From assembly GCF_900747795.2 (NCBI RefSeq), contig NC_041404.2, positions 85,897,018 to 85,961,017 on the forward strand: a DNA stretch of 64,000 nucleotides. The letters are read 5' to 3'. The notes beneath the pieces are model-generated. The model did not search any database. It had not been told where the DNA came from and was given only the letters and a program-made list of their open reading frames with translations. Numbering within the stretch: position 1 is the first letter of the stretch; every line of letters begins with the position of its first letter. Both the position numbers and the translations under genes were made by a program. Of the stretch, positions 34,076 to 46,639 are shown one piece after another. The stretch is from Erpetoichthys calabaricus. Its lineage: Eukaryota > Chordata > Cladistia > Polypteriformes > Polypteridae.

Positions 34076-35755
34076 ACCTCTCTGATATCAAGGCTTGTGT
34101 TTCTGCTGCAGGAGGAACAGAAAAAAGGTGTGCAGAGTCTGTTTCTGTATATACAACATCAAAATTCTGGGTGTTTGACCTTTTAAAGAAGGAACTGTGA
34201 AGCTCCTCATATTACTTCTAATGGTATCACTATTGTTATGTACCCTGTTCTGTAATATTATACCATAGCAGTCCTAGATGTGTTCAGATCCTTTTCACAC
34301 TTGCTGTGTTAAATATATCAGTTATTCTCCCAGTGGCCTCTTGTTGTTTGTTTTTTTAGGCACTGTGTGCTGCTTTGTTCTAATGATGCATTTTCATTTT
34401 GTCATCATTATCATTATATTCATTCATCTTTTCCTGGTGTCAATAACCTGAGCTGGTCTGATCAGGGCTCCCTATGCCCAGCAGTTTCCTCCAACCCATT
34501 TTGAAAATACATAAACCATCCCAGGATGGATGAAATACAGTATAATCCCCTCAGTAAAAGGGTCTGCCCCTCAGACATGTCCTAGTGAGCCACATCTTGC
34601 ACACATTGCAATTGAGGAGTCCAAGAAAGCATCCTAATTACATTGCCAAAACACCGCAGCTGGCTCCATTAAAGTCCTCTTGTCTTGCTGAGCTCCTTAC
34701 TCTGTCACAGACGCCTTTTCAGGATGAGTGCTATTACTGATATTGTAATAAATGAAGACTGATTGAAGAAAAGTGCATCATTCTCAAGGGCCTGCGAGAA
34801 GCAGTGGTGCAACGCTGCCCACGATGTCCACTCACTCTAAAGTTGGAGGTGCACAGATTTTTCTCATTTTTTAATGTTACTCTTTTTTTTCCTACCTTGT
34901 GTCTCCATGAAATCCACAAAACGTTTGGCCTCTTTTCATCTATTTGGAGGCAGGATTAAGATCAGCTTTGTATGTCCATCTGTTCCCTAGATTCAGGGTT
35001 GCAGTGAGGAGCAGCCTATTTTAGAAGTAAATGTCTTAGTTAACAGGCAATGTAATAAATTAAACAATATTTGATATCTTTCATCCCACAAGTACCCTCC
35101 TAAGCCTTTCCTTGGTACCCTTGTGTGTCTCAACCTGTCCTTTCCAGAGCTTCCTCTCTCAATCGTGTGCTTCTTAGACTCCGTCATTATGAGGCACCCT
35201 ACTCACTAGCTGTCCACTTTTACCATTACCAACTGTGTAAACCTCATTTATATTCTTGTGAGTACTTCACATCTTTGACAGGGTCTGGGTGGTGCCTTAT
35301 TAGTATTTAGCGACCCAGTATCACTCAACAAGTTATTCACTTTATTGTCATTGAAATGCTCCATTCATCTCCTTTTTTGTAAGGATAAATGAATGCTTCT
35401 CATAATCAGAAATTGAACTTTGCACCCATAATGTATTGTCTTCTCTGTCACGGAGCCACCACAGCCAAACTGATCAACAAACTGTTGCTCGGATGGACTG
35501 GACACACACACAATCACACACAGACAGTAGCATTTTATCATGGACAACACATTGGAGTCCCACCAGGACAGAATGCTGGGCCATCACACTGCAGCCGCTG
35601 ATGTTTATTTTTTCTGGGTTCTGTAGGAAGTAAAAGTTTATAAAACTTCTTTAATATTCTCATCCACTGTCATCTGCTTATCTTACATTTCAGAATTAGG
35701 GACCTGTTGTTTTTCATGTCTTCTGTAGATATGTATTTATGCAGTTATTGTATGT
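34076..35755. other. Spacer with little recognisable content
   Basis: A stretch near 34420-34720 ('gagctggtctgatcagggctcc', 'cagctggctccattaaag') faintly resembles a LINE 3' region but is not convincing. Otherwise nothing is identified. Confidence 0.3.
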
Positions 35756-35850
35756 AGTCAAGTCCAACTTTATTTATAAAGCACATTTACAACAGCCAAA
35801 ACTGAACCAAAGTGCTGTACAAAAAGGGTAAAAGACACAATTAAAATACA
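35756..35850. repeat. Dispersed repeat fragment
   Basis: 'tttatttataaagcacatttac' and 'caaagtgctgtac' recur in altered form at 44193-44250 ('gtatttatagagcacgtttt', 'caaagtgcattac'). This shows an interspersed family, possibly a LINE 3' end. Confidence 0.5.
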
Positions 35851-35858
35851 TATATACT

Positions 35859-36300
35859 GTCACAGATGTGCACATGGGAGGCAGTCTAAGAGCTCAACTA
35901 AGGTGAAGACGCAGAGACAGGGGTTGATGAACTGCACTAATGCCTTTTCTCCTTCCTCCACAGACCCACAGAGCAGAAGTCCAGCTAAAACTCCACCCAC
36001 TTTTGCTGTGAGGCCACACCCTCCTACAAATCTCACTCCCATCCAGGACCCGCCTCTTCCTCCCCTGCAACTATAAAACCCGGTCCCCTAATCCTCTTGT
36101 TTAGTCATTGTTATTGACTCAGTCTCTTAATATTACTTGCTATCAGCAGTTTTCTTTGAGGACATCGACAATATCCATTCTCTCGAGTGTGTTCCTGTAA
36201 AGTCTACGTCTCAGACTCTATCATTAATTTTGAGGTGTCTTGCTTGACTCCTGTCCTCTTTTATACTTTTATACAAACTGATTAATTAGATTGCTCACTG
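35859..36300 (+). mobile_element. Probable LTR (fossil), plus orientation
   Basis: Begins TGTCACAGATG. It has a promoter-like CTATAAAACCCGG near 36071-36083 followed by C/T-rich sequence, the typical U3-R layout. The start matches the minus-strand start of the LTR at 43046 (TGTCACAG). The right end is uncertain and no internal coding region is recognised. Confidence 0.4.
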
Positions 36301-36403
36301 GGACCAGACACACAACCAGACTTTAGTATTTTATTATTAGAACATTTATACATTGGAATAATCCAGAGAACAGGCCATAAAGCCCAACAAAGCTCACAAG
36401 TCC

Positions 36404-36618
36404 ATCCATCCATCCATTTTCCAACCCGCTGAATCCGAACACAGGGACACGGGGGTCTGCTGGAGCCAATCCCAGCCAACACAGGGCACAAGGCAGGAAA
36501 CAATCCTGGGCAGGGTGCCAACCCACCGCAGGACACACACAAACACACCCACACACCAAGCACACACTAAGGCCAATTTAGAATCACCAATCCACCTAAC
36601 CGCATGTCTTTGGACTGT

Positions 36619-36649
<31 letters not shown>

Positions 36650-36768
36650 ACGCAGACACGGGGAGAACATGCAAACTCCACGCAGGGAGGACCCGGGAAG
36701 TGAACCCAGGACCCCAGATCACCCAACTGCGAGGCAGCAGCGCTACCCACTGCGCCACCGTGCCGCCC
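36404..36768 (-). mobile_element. Full-length tRNA-derived SINE
   Basis: Flanked by the 11-bp duplication CTCACAAGTCC at 36393-36403 and 36769-36779. On the minus strand it starts GGGCGGCACGGTGGCGCAGTGG, with a polymerase III A box (TGGCGCAGTGG). A B-box-like 'GGTTCACTTCCC' follows. A conserved middle and a (GGAT)n tail complete it. It is the best complete copy in the window for defining the family. Confidence 0.92.
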
Positions 36769-36959
36769 CTCACAAGTCCTATTCATTTAATTCTTTCAAG
36801 ATCATCAAGTCTAGTGTTCAGTGCCTGTGGTAGGTTATTTTGCACCCTTGGTCAAGCTTATTAGTGAGCCAACCAACTGTTCGTAGTTAATCCATGTGGT
36901 CTGGGTTTGGGTTTCCCTCCCCACCATGATCTGCACCCTAGGAGAATGCCTAATTTGCT

Positions 36960-38330
36960 TAAATGTTGGCACCAGCACTGCTAGTTTTGAAGGTCTCTAA
37001 AGTCTTACTGTCTACCACACTACTTAATAGCTTATCCCATGTGTCTATTGTTCTCTGTGTGAAGAAACACTTCCTAATGTTTGTGTGAAATTTACCCTTA
37101 ATAAGTTTCCAAATGTGTCCCCATGTTCTTGATGAACTCATTTTAAAATAAGAGCATTGATCCACTGTACTAATTCCCCTCATAATTTTAAACACCAGGT
37201 ATGTCTCCTCTTAATCTTCTTTTGCTAAAACTGTAAAGGCTCAGCTCTTTTAATCTTTCCTCATAATTCAACCCCTGTAGCCCTGGAATCAGCCTAGTCG
37301 CTCTTCTCTGGACCTCTTCTAGTGCTGCTATGTCATTTTTGTAGCCTGGAGACCAAAACTGCATACAGTACTCCAGATGAGGCCTCACCAGTGCATTATA
37401 AAGCTTGAGCACAACCACAACCTAACCTAACATTCTGTTTGCCTCCTTAATGGCTTCTGAACACTGTTGGGAATTCGATGGCTTAGAGTCCACTGTGAGA
37501 CTTGCCCGGACACCATCAGACCGACACTGCATCTTTATGCAAAAACCTTTTATTGTCGTCCACACAACACAAGTTTAATCACAGTCCCGCACAACTCACA
37601 GTGCTCTAGCCCCAGTCTCCCTTCTCCTGGGCCTTTTCTCGCCTTGTCCCTGGGCCACCTTTACTCTCTCTCCAGGAGCTTCGTCCTGCTCCTGCTCCCG
37701 ACTCCAGCTCATTGATAGGAGGGAGGCGGCCCCATTTATAGTCACCCGGATGTGCTCCAGGTGGTTCCCGGCAATCTTCCCTTGACACGCCCCTGTGTGG
37801 CGGAAGTGCCAGCTGTCTTTCCGGAAGCACTCCGGGTGTCTCTTTTTCCTTCTTCCCCCCAGCACTTCCTAGTGTGGCGGAAGTGCTGAGGTTCCAAGTC
37901 CTCCAGGCATGAGGCCGCTCCCTGGAGGTCCGGAGGAGGCATGAGCCCTCCTCCTGTCCTTCTGGGCGTCCCGGCTGGGTACCACCCCCAGCCGCGTGCC
38001 ACACCACTATGACTCCTAAGTCCTTCTCATAAGGTGTGCTCTTGATTTTCAGACCTCCCATTGTGTACTCAAACATAACATTTTTACTTCCTATGTGTAA
38101 TACTTTACATTAAATTTCATCTGCCACAAATATGCCCAGGCCTGTATGCTAACCAAGCCCCTCTGTAATGATTCAACAAATTCCAGATTATCTGCCAATC
38201 CACCTTGCTTGGTATCATCTGCAAACTTAACCAGCTTGTTACTTTTATTCCTATCCAAATAATTTATATACTATTACAAGTAGAAGTGGCCCTAGCATTA
38301 TATAGTATATACTAAATTTCCCTGGAGAGG
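36960..38330 (-). mobile_element. CR1-like LINE remnant, split by an LTR
   Basis: The minus strand reads, from right to left, 'KLVKFADDTKQGGLADNLE' (polymerase FADD box near 38213-38224), 'YTMGGLKIKSTPYEKDLGVI', then after the LTR '[20 protein letters not shown]', '[20 protein letters not shown]' and 'CFFTQRTIDTWDKLLSSVV'. This is the RT palm to the C-terminus of a CR1-type ORF2. A segment between the LTR and 'LKLYNALV' is missing or degraded, and stops are present. Left and right limits are approximate. Confidence 0.85.
37494..38003 (-). mobile_element. Solo LTR (fossil) inside the LINE
   Basis: It runs TGTGAGAC...GTGCCACA with a 4-bp duplication CCAC at 37490-37493 and 38004-38007, and interrupts the LINE frame there. 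It shares the 'ggatgtgctccaggtg' block and a minus-strand TATA-like region with the elements at 359-652 and 42473-43046. About 510 bp long, with no internal region, so a solo LTR younger than the LINE. Confidence 0.7.
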
Positions 38331-38589
38331 CAGTAGCCATGAAAGACAATGGACAAAATGGCTGCTAACTTTGGAAAAATTAACAATAAAATAATGAAAT
38401 AGCAAGAGAGATTAATAAAAGAAAATGATAATAACAATACCAGTATGAAATAAAGAGGAATGACTTCTGCAAACTCCAGATATACTCATGGAAGGCTGAC
38501 TTCAGACTCATCTGGTATCTATTCAGCTAATAATTTTGAGTGCCCAAGACCTTATTTAAAAGCTGGTAAAATGTTGGTGTAATGTCCTC

Positions 38590-38800
38590 CTGTCTCTGTG
38601 GGTTTTCCTTCCAGTCACTTTGTTTGTGTCACACTTCTGATGTGGGTTTCCTTAAGAGGCAGCCCTAAATTGGCCTTTTATCAGTTAAGCTGCCCTGCAA
38701 TGGACTGGCAGCATATTCACGGTTGGTTCCAGCTTTGCACCCAATGCTGTCAGGATAGCCCCCATGACCCTGAACTGCTTTACATGGTTTCATAATGGGT
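38590..38800 (+). repeat. Degenerate SINE copy
   Basis: 'gtctctgtgggttttccttccagtcac', 'aattggccttttatcag' and 'ggttggttccagctttgcaccc' follow the order of the full SINE, ending near 'gggtgggtgg'. Strongly diverged. Confidence 0.5.
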
Positions 38801-39059
38801 GGGTGGAATACTTGCTGTCAGCCTTTTAGTTTGTGGTAGTTTTTTAGCTTTTCAGTATTCATTGTTCACTTTTTTCCTGTCATCTTTAAAATTACAACAT
38901 CAAAAAATGTCAAAATATGATAGCTCAAAAATACAATTTGCAATAGTCTGCCTGTGCACTTTGCAATATTTTCCTAAACTAGACATTTTGCTTTTACTGT
39001 CCCATGAAATCTCATTATTATTTCATGATGAGGAGCTTGCAGTTCCACTGTGTGTCTCT

Positions 39060-39240
39060 AGATGCTACTGTATTAATCTCTACTTCAGTCCTGGAAGGTC
39101 GCAGTGGCTGCAGGTTTTTGTTCTAACCCAGTGTCTTAATTATAAACCAATCCTTGCCAACAACAGATTATTAAACTGCTATTAAACCAACAACAACTTA
39201 TTAAATTTTATGCCTTGTTAGCGTTTTAACTCTGCAATGT
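39060..39240. repeat. hAT-like or other MITE fragment
   Basis: 'cagtcctggaaggtcgcagtggctgcaggtttttg' is split here as 'cagtcctggaaggtcgcag' and 'tggctgcaggtttttg', a sequence I recall as a frequent start of non-autonomous fish hAT elements. No inverted-repeat partner is found. Confidence 0.35.
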
Positions 39241-39724
39241 TAGGTCAGTTTTATATCATAGATTTTTCCTTACATCCAAGTGATCTGAAGCCTAAAACAG
39301 ATGAGTCATTTTCAGTCCTTCACTTTTATCTGTTCAATTCTGTTCTGAGTATTTTATTAAGCCTGATAGTACATGATGAATACACAGGGGTTATAAATGG
39401 AAAAAAGCTAGATGGAGAACTGCTGGTTCCTTTTCATTTGTATCTTATTGCTGAAAAGCATGTGATAGAATTCGACATAATAAGTAAAGAAAGAAACATA
39501 TTCTCTACTAGGACAAGTCTGATAAAACCTTTTTGAGTCAATAAGCAGGCAGGGGAAACACTTCTCACTGCATCATTTACTCTTTAGTAAACACAGAACA
39601 GCAGTCTGTTACCCAATGATCAAAGACACAAAGGGTAGGTTCATTATTTAAAGTATGGAAATTACATACAGCGTCAGTAAATCCATACATTTACTCTGGC
39701 TGGTTCATTGGTCTACACCTAAAT

Positions 39725-40081
39725 CCATCCATCCATTATCCAACCCGCTGAATCCGAACACAGGGTCACAGGGGTGTGCTGGAGCCAATCCCAGCCAACA
39801 CAGGGTACAAGGCAGGAACCAAACCTGGGCAGGGTGCCAACCCACCGCAGGACACACACAAACACACCCACACACCAAGCACACACTAGGGCCAATTTAG
39901 AATCGGCAATCCACCTAACCTGCATGTCTTTGGACTATGGGAGGAAACCGGTGCGCCCGGAGGAAACCCACGCAGACATGGGGAGAACATGCAAACTCCA
40001 CACAGGGAGGACCCGGGAAGCGAACCCGGGTCTCCTAACTGCGAGGCAGCAGTGCTACCACTGCGCCACCATGCCGCCCGC
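39725..40081 (-). mobile_element. Full-length tRNA-derived SINE, left arm of an inverted pair
   Basis: Flanked by the 13-bp duplication TCTACACCTAAAT at 39712-39724 and 40082-40094. It has the same A box, B-box-like region, conserved middle and tail as 36404-36768, on the minus strand. It lies 116 bp from a plus-strand copy. Confidence 0.92.
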
Positions 40082-40197
40082 TCTACACCTAAATGACATA
40101 TTAAAAATAAATGTCTATATTATTATATATATATTATATTATTATATATTATCCAGTAACGGCGTACTGCATGATAACTTGACATTTAGGTGTAGAC

Positions 40198-40540
40198 CGG
40201 GCGGCACGGTGGCGCAGTGGTAGCACTACTGCCTTGCAGTTAGGAGGCCCGGGTTCGCTTCCCAGGTCCTCCCTGTGTGGAGTTTGCATGTTCTCCCCGT
40301 GTCTGCGTGGGTTTCCTCCGGGCGCTCTGGTTTCCTCCCACAGTCCAAAGACATGCAGGTTAGGTTGATTGGCCCTAGTGTGTGCTTGGTGTGTGGGTGT
40401 GTTTGTGTGTGTCCTGCGGTGGGTTGGCACCCTGCCCGGGATTGGTTCCTGCCTTGTGCCCTGTGTTGGCTGGGATTGGCTCCAGCACATCCCCGTGACC
40501 CTGTGTTCGGATTCAGGGGGTTGGAAAATGGATGGATGGA
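40198..40540 (+). mobile_element. Full-length tRNA-derived SINE, right arm of an inverted pair
   Basis: Starts GGGCGGCACGGTGG near 40198, with A box TGGCGCAGTGG and B box GGTTCGCTTCCC, and ends in GGATGGATGGA at 40540. The bases just before it (40184-40196) are the exact reverse complement of the neighbouring copy's target duplication. No direct repeat flanks this copy itself. Confidence 0.9.
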
Positions 40541-40703
40541 AGTATTTACTTAAAAAATCACTTCCTAGAAATGGGCACTGTGAAAAGATTGGACTTGACA
40601 CACTAAAAAAAAGTTTGGGGCAACCACCAGTATATTATCCATGGCTGCAATGGGTTGATTTTAGAGACAAGTGTCTTGGTTGGAGTCCAAACATGAACTG
40701 TCG

Positions 40704-40900
40704 AAGGTTTGGAAAGATGGCGGTTTTAAGTGACTAAACCGGAAGTGACGTAGGGGAACTGGAAGTGACCTTCTTCTGACGTTAGTCTAGGCGTCGGAAC
40801 CAGAAGTGACATCATCCTACGTGCCAGAAGTGGAAGTGATGCCAGAAATGACGTCTTCAGTGTTGAGTCAGAAAGGTTTTCCTGGTCTGTAGAGATAACA
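40704..40900 (+). repeat. Repeat with clustered YY1, ETS and CRE-like motifs
   Basis: AAGATGGCGG (YY1-like) at 40714-40723 is followed by a run of GGAAGTGACGT-type motifs at 40741, 40761, 40801, 40832 and 40844, in about 110 bp. GGAAGTGACGT is a composite ETS/CRE promoter motif. The spacing is irregular. It could be the promoter part of a transposon; no family is named. Confidence 0.55.
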
Positions 40901-41419
40901 AGAGAAGGTTTAGTGCACCCCACCACCCCCTGACCTGGCATGGAATTACCTTCGCTTGGTCCATACAACAGTGGGGAACAATAGTGGACACGTCACCAGT
41001 CCATCACAGCCTTATCTAGAGCATTCATTGTAAATCTGAAAGTGTTTGTAAATTTCATACAGGCAACTCACCAGACATGGGGTTTGTTCCCAGGATGCTG
41101 AAGCCAAGACAAAGCAGCAGTAACAAGTGTTACATATATTAGCACTCTCTGACACACAGGCATATTTACAGTTGGGGCGTGTCATCCATCTTTAACTGCT
41201 GAGGTGCATTTTCAAATCAATTTGATCCACTGTGAACCCAGGGCCAACATTGCAGCTTCACATTGAAGCTATTTTACATTACATTCTATCTAACACAGAA
41301 ATATTTGGAAATGCTCCAAATATGTGATGTGTGATGACATATGTTAAGGGTCTGTGGTGGTGCCAGATATTTTTAGTAATAAAAACAGTGCAGCTCAAGC
41401 TTATGGGTGTCCATGAATG

Positions 41420-42240
41420 TCATTGCAATGCCATGCGGCTCTGGAGTGTTTAATGAGGAGATTGGCTGACTGTGAATTCACATGCGAACTTGATCAGCAC
41501 AGCCGGTTTCCTCATCGACACTCCGCAGGTTGTTAGGCAAAGCACCTGCAGTCGTAAAGGAATAAAAAGAGTCAAAAACAGAAAAAGGGAGGTTGAAAGG
41601 GAATCGAGAGAAGAGATTGAGGATAGAAAGAACAGAGAAAGAAAGAGAAATGGGAGAGAAAAATCAAGGAGAATTTGTAAAGAAAGAAGAGGATTGGGAG
41701 CTGGGAGTCTAGGGGGTCGGGAGGAAGACCCTCATGGACTTGAGAGGAATGGTGCTACAGGGTCAGGTCACTCCTGCTGAGCACAGAGGGAGCAGGTGCG
41801 GCCAGTTGGCTTCAAGGGATTGTCCTGCAGATGTCTAAAGGATAGTGGTGGGATGAGGAAGCCAGGCTTGGGCATTCCAGCAGTGACCAGCTGAGGTGGC
41901 TGGAGTGCAAGCTGTACAATGGATGACCGTGCTTGATTGCGTCTCTTACCAACTGAGGAGACCTGATGGATAGGGAAGGACAGGTAAGAGAGGAAAGGCT
42001 GTATGGTATGCTGGTGGAGGAAAGAAAAGCATCCTGAATTCATCTTGGGGTTTATCCCTGATTTTAGCCCTTGTTTAGATTATCTATTTATTAACTGATT
42101 TTATCACCCATGATGAGCATTGATTTTTATTGGATTATATATTTCTTGGAGAAACTGCAATTTATTTATGTATTTATTTGATACTTATATGAATAAACTG
42201 CAAAATGTAGTTTAGTTACACCAGTCTTGTTTTGTGTCAC
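41420..42240 (+). mobile_element. Probable solo LTR-like repeat (fossil), family 2
   Basis: It shares with 53715-54590 a 'gagcaggctggctgactgtg'-type start ('ggagattggctgactgtg' here), a purine-rich GAGA/AGAAAG centre, and an AT-rich end with AATAAA (near 42191). This order suits an LTR. No coding region adjoins it. Limits are approximate. Confidence 0.4.
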
Positions 42241-42472
42241 TTCAGTGCACTAGTCCATCTCAATTTCCTGACTATTGATTCCCCAGATTCAAGAAGATAC
42301 CATGCTGTGTGCACCGGGGCTTCACAAGCTGATATTTGTGTGTGCCGGGGAAATGCGAACAAGATGGCACTGCAGGATGTGCCATTAACTGAAGACAAAT
42401 CAGGCAGCAGTATGTTCATCAGACAATCTGAATTAGTGGTAGATTCATAACAATTAATGCATATCATACATT

Positions 42473-43046
42473 TGTGAGGGGTTCAGCCCGGACACAACCA
42501 CACGGGCACCAACTCTTCATTATTACACACGCTTTTATTAACAGTTCTCCAAACACACAGCACAGTGCTCCCAGCACTAACCACCTCTAACATGGGCCTT
42601 TCTCTCTCAGTCCGTGGGCCGCCTTTCCTCTCTTCACGGGAGCTTCGTCCTGCTCCCACTCCCGACTATAACTCCCTGATTGTAGGGAGGTGGCCCCTTT
42701 TATTCTCACCTGGATGTGCTCCAGGTGCCTGATAACATTCTTCCGGCAGCACTTCCTGGTGTGGCGGAAGTGCTGCCCTTGCACCCAGAAGCACTCTGGG
42801 CGTCCCTGGAAGACTCTTCATCCATCTTCCCGGGTGTGGCAGGTGAATGCCTCCCAGGCTCTCTGAGGCTTGGGGTGCCCCATGGCGGTGGCCACAGGCC
42901 CCAACGGGCTTGAGCCTCCTTGCTCCTCTCCTGTGGTCCTCTCCCGATCCAGGGTGGTTGCCCCCTCGCGGCCTGGAGGACGCAAATGCCACCCCCCGAT
43001 CCTTCCAGGCGTCCCGGCTGGGTCTGTCCCCCAGCCTCCTGTGACA
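42473..43046 (-). mobile_element. Solo LTR (fossil), family 1
   Basis: About 574 bp, starting TGTGAGGGG and ending TGTGACA on the plus strand. On the minus strand there is a TATA-like 'taaaaggggcc' near 42690-42705 and AATAAA near 42536-42541, the expected promoter and poly-A signals. Related to 359-652 and 37494-38003. No internal part is present. Confidence 0.6.
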
Positions 43047-43099
43047 TTATACACATGGTTTACTCTATTTGATCTTTGAGAATAAAGCTAATTTATTTT

Positions 43100-44190
43100 A
43101 ATTAAAGAATACACATAATTTATTTACTTCTTCCATCCAATGTTGCTAGGTTATTCTTCAGAACCTTACAACCCAGAACTGGATAAGCAGGTCAGAAAAC
43201 AGATGGATGGATAACTGAAAACCGGATAGTGGTATTGACTTCTTGGAAATTGAGCTCTAGGAAATATCACACTAGGAGTAGCAGGGTGTTTGTTGGGTGA
43301 CGAGGTTTATTTCAGTGGTGCTTTGCCTTATTTTGCCTCTTTTTGTGGGATCTGAAGGTAAATTCATCTGAAATCTTTTTGGATCACGGTAATAGGACCT
43401 GGCCACAGTGTAGGGACACAGACCTGACGTGCAGTATGGTTAGATTTGTATGCATTTACCTTTGACATATCACCTTGGTGTGAACTCAGTAACACAATAA
43501 AAGTCTTTGTGATGTGTGATCAGTAAAACCACAGTGAAATGTTGACAGGAGACCCTTTGTGAGTAGTGCTGGTGGAAATGTCACTGTAAAGGTATGCCCC
43601 TTGCCACTGTGAATTAAAAAAAGTGAATTCTTCCCTAGTCAGTGTGCATTTAAAGATGTATCAAAAAAAGCGTACCCTTTTCAATATTCAAAGTCCTCAC
43701 CCAACACATATCTTGAACCTGGCATTTGTAAGGGTGGATGCTGTTTTGTAGCTCCTCCTGATTTCTTTCATGGTTAGGAGCAATCTCACAAAGCTGGATA
43801 ACTGGGACATGACTGGCCTATCTCGGCCCACTCTCCTCTCCTCCCTAGGAGAAGAAGATTTGCTACCCAATTATTTAACAGTCTGACCAGAATAACACTT
43901 TCAATTCATCCATTTGAGTATGGCAGGGTGCTGCATTCCCTCCCTGAAGCATATGGTGTTTGAAACAACCCTAGACAGGGTCACACACACATCCACATCC
44001 ACACTCACAATTTTGTAATATAGAATTACAAATTACCTCAACACAAATGTATTTGGCGTGAAAATGGAATACCCACAAGAAAACTCAGGCTGTTGCAGGA
44101 CAAACATACAAACACCACTTTGACCAGGTGCAGGATGTTAGATTCCATGAGGACAGCCAATGTGGCATCCCTCAACACTACAACAGCAAC
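43100..44190. other. Spacer, nothing identified
   Basis: A short SINE-tail-like 'aactggataagcaggtcag..acagatggatgg' lies near 43176-43212. No other supported feature. Confidence 0.4.
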
Positions 44191-44192
44191 AT

Positions 44193-44300
44193 GTATTTAT
44201 AGAGCACGTTTTCATACAAATTATGTAGCTCAAAGTGCATTACAAGGTGAAGAAAGAAAAAAGAAGAATATAAAAATAAGATTTGGAAATATTAAGTAAC
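44193..44300. repeat. Dispersed repeat fragment
   Basis: Second copy of the 'tttata.agcac.tttt..caaagtgc' family also seen at 35756-35850. It ends in A-rich sequence. Confidence 0.45.
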
Positions 44301-44444
44301 AAAGAATGATGGCCAGGAGGACAGAAAAAAAAAACAAAATCTGCAGGGGTTCCAAGGCCACGAGACCGCCCAGCCCCTACTGGGCTCTAATTACCATTAA
44401 TTTCTATTTTGAATGAGCAGATGATAAATTAATATTTATGTGGC

Positions 44445-44645
44445 TCTGTGATTAAGGATCTGTGCTGGTATCTGGAAGGTTGGCACTTCAAAGCCCATTA
44501 CTGCCAAAAAGGGTCCTTGAGCAAGACCTTTATGCTGAAAATTGCTCCAAGAGCTCTGTACATTGGATAACCCTGTGCGCTGAACCTTAAAGGTCAAGTG
44601 AAAAGACAATTTACCCTTGGGGTTAATAAAATATATCAAATCAAA
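44445..44645 (+). mobile_element. Second tRNA-derived SINE family
   Basis: Starts 'gtggctctgtgattaagg' (A-box-like), with 'ggaaggttggcacttcaaagccc' where the B box sits, then 'ccttgagcaagacctt' and 'gctccaagagctctgtac'. It ends 'ttacccttggggttaataaa', which resembles the LINE 3' end at 59430-59470. It is distinct from the GGAT-tailed SINE. Confidence 0.65.
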
Positions 44646-44694
44646 CACAATGTCAGATAATGCAATGCTGAAATGGCAAATGTTAGCCCTTTTA

Positions 44695-44840
44695 CTTATC
44701 CATCTATCCATTTTCTAAACCTGCTTATGCAGGGCACGAGGCAGCTGAAGCCTATTACAGCAAGCATAGTGTGAAAGGCTGGAATAATCCATGAGCAGGA
44801 GGGAATAAGCCCCTCACAGGGTGAACACACATACACACAC
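44695..44840 (-). repeat. Degenerate GGAT-tailed SINE
   Basis: 'ccatctatccattttctaaacctgctta' followed by 'agggcacgaggcagctg' matches the minus-strand tail half of the full SINE, with many changes. Confidence 0.6.
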
Positions 44841-45056
44841 AAGTTATTTAATTGAATATGAGGGTAACAAAGGGATTTACACAGGTGAGAGCAGGGAGAG
44901 ATCTTCCCTCTGCTTTCATCACTTAAGATATTTGTTCATCCAAGTTAATTTTAGACTGCAGAGAGCACAGGCTGGACATAGATGATGAATCACGCCCAGC
45001 CAGGTTCATTCAGTCATTAATAAGACACATTGCAGCAAAGGGTTTTGCTTCTAATC

Positions 45057-45062
45057 TTTATT
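45057..45062 (-). promoter_or_regulatory. Ferritin B polyadenylation signal
   Basis: AATAAA on the minus strand, about 90 bp past the stop codon. It gives a short 3' UTR like that of gene A. Confidence 0.75.
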
Positions 45063-45150
45063 ATGCTTTTCTAGATTACTTGGTGCAGATTTACTTAGAA
45101 AGTTGTTGTCTAATTTCTTCAGGAGACATTTGTGAGAGGAGATGAGCAGG

Positions 45151-46513
<1,363 letters not shown>

Positions 46514-46639
46514 GTGAGGGTCCGCACGGTCAGTGGCAACCTTGTGCATATCCAGCAGAGCCTGGTTGATATTTTTCTCCAGCTGTAGTGCAGACTGAAC
46601 AGCATCCAGACCACTGCCCCACTCATCCTTGTCGGGTTT
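46514..46639 (-). CDS. Ferritin B exon 3
   Basis: The acceptor is CTTCAG|AAA and the donor CAC|GTAAGT. It gives 42 residues, '[20 protein letters not shown]' to '[10 protein letters not shown]', with ferroxidase E107 in 'LEKNINQ'. At 126 bp it is the same length as in gene A. Confidence 0.94.

Noticed and set aside
37606-38076. 156-residue minus-strand open frame
   Set aside because: It is a chance hybrid of LINE sequence and an inserted LTR.
40198-40260. Functional tRNA gene at the SINE head
   Set aside because: A and B boxes are present, but the cloverleaf is not convincing and the same head occurs in each full SINE copy.
41472-41780. 102-residue charged open frame
   Set aside because: It covers the purine-rich part of an LTR-like repeat (Lys/Arg/Glu-rich by composition).
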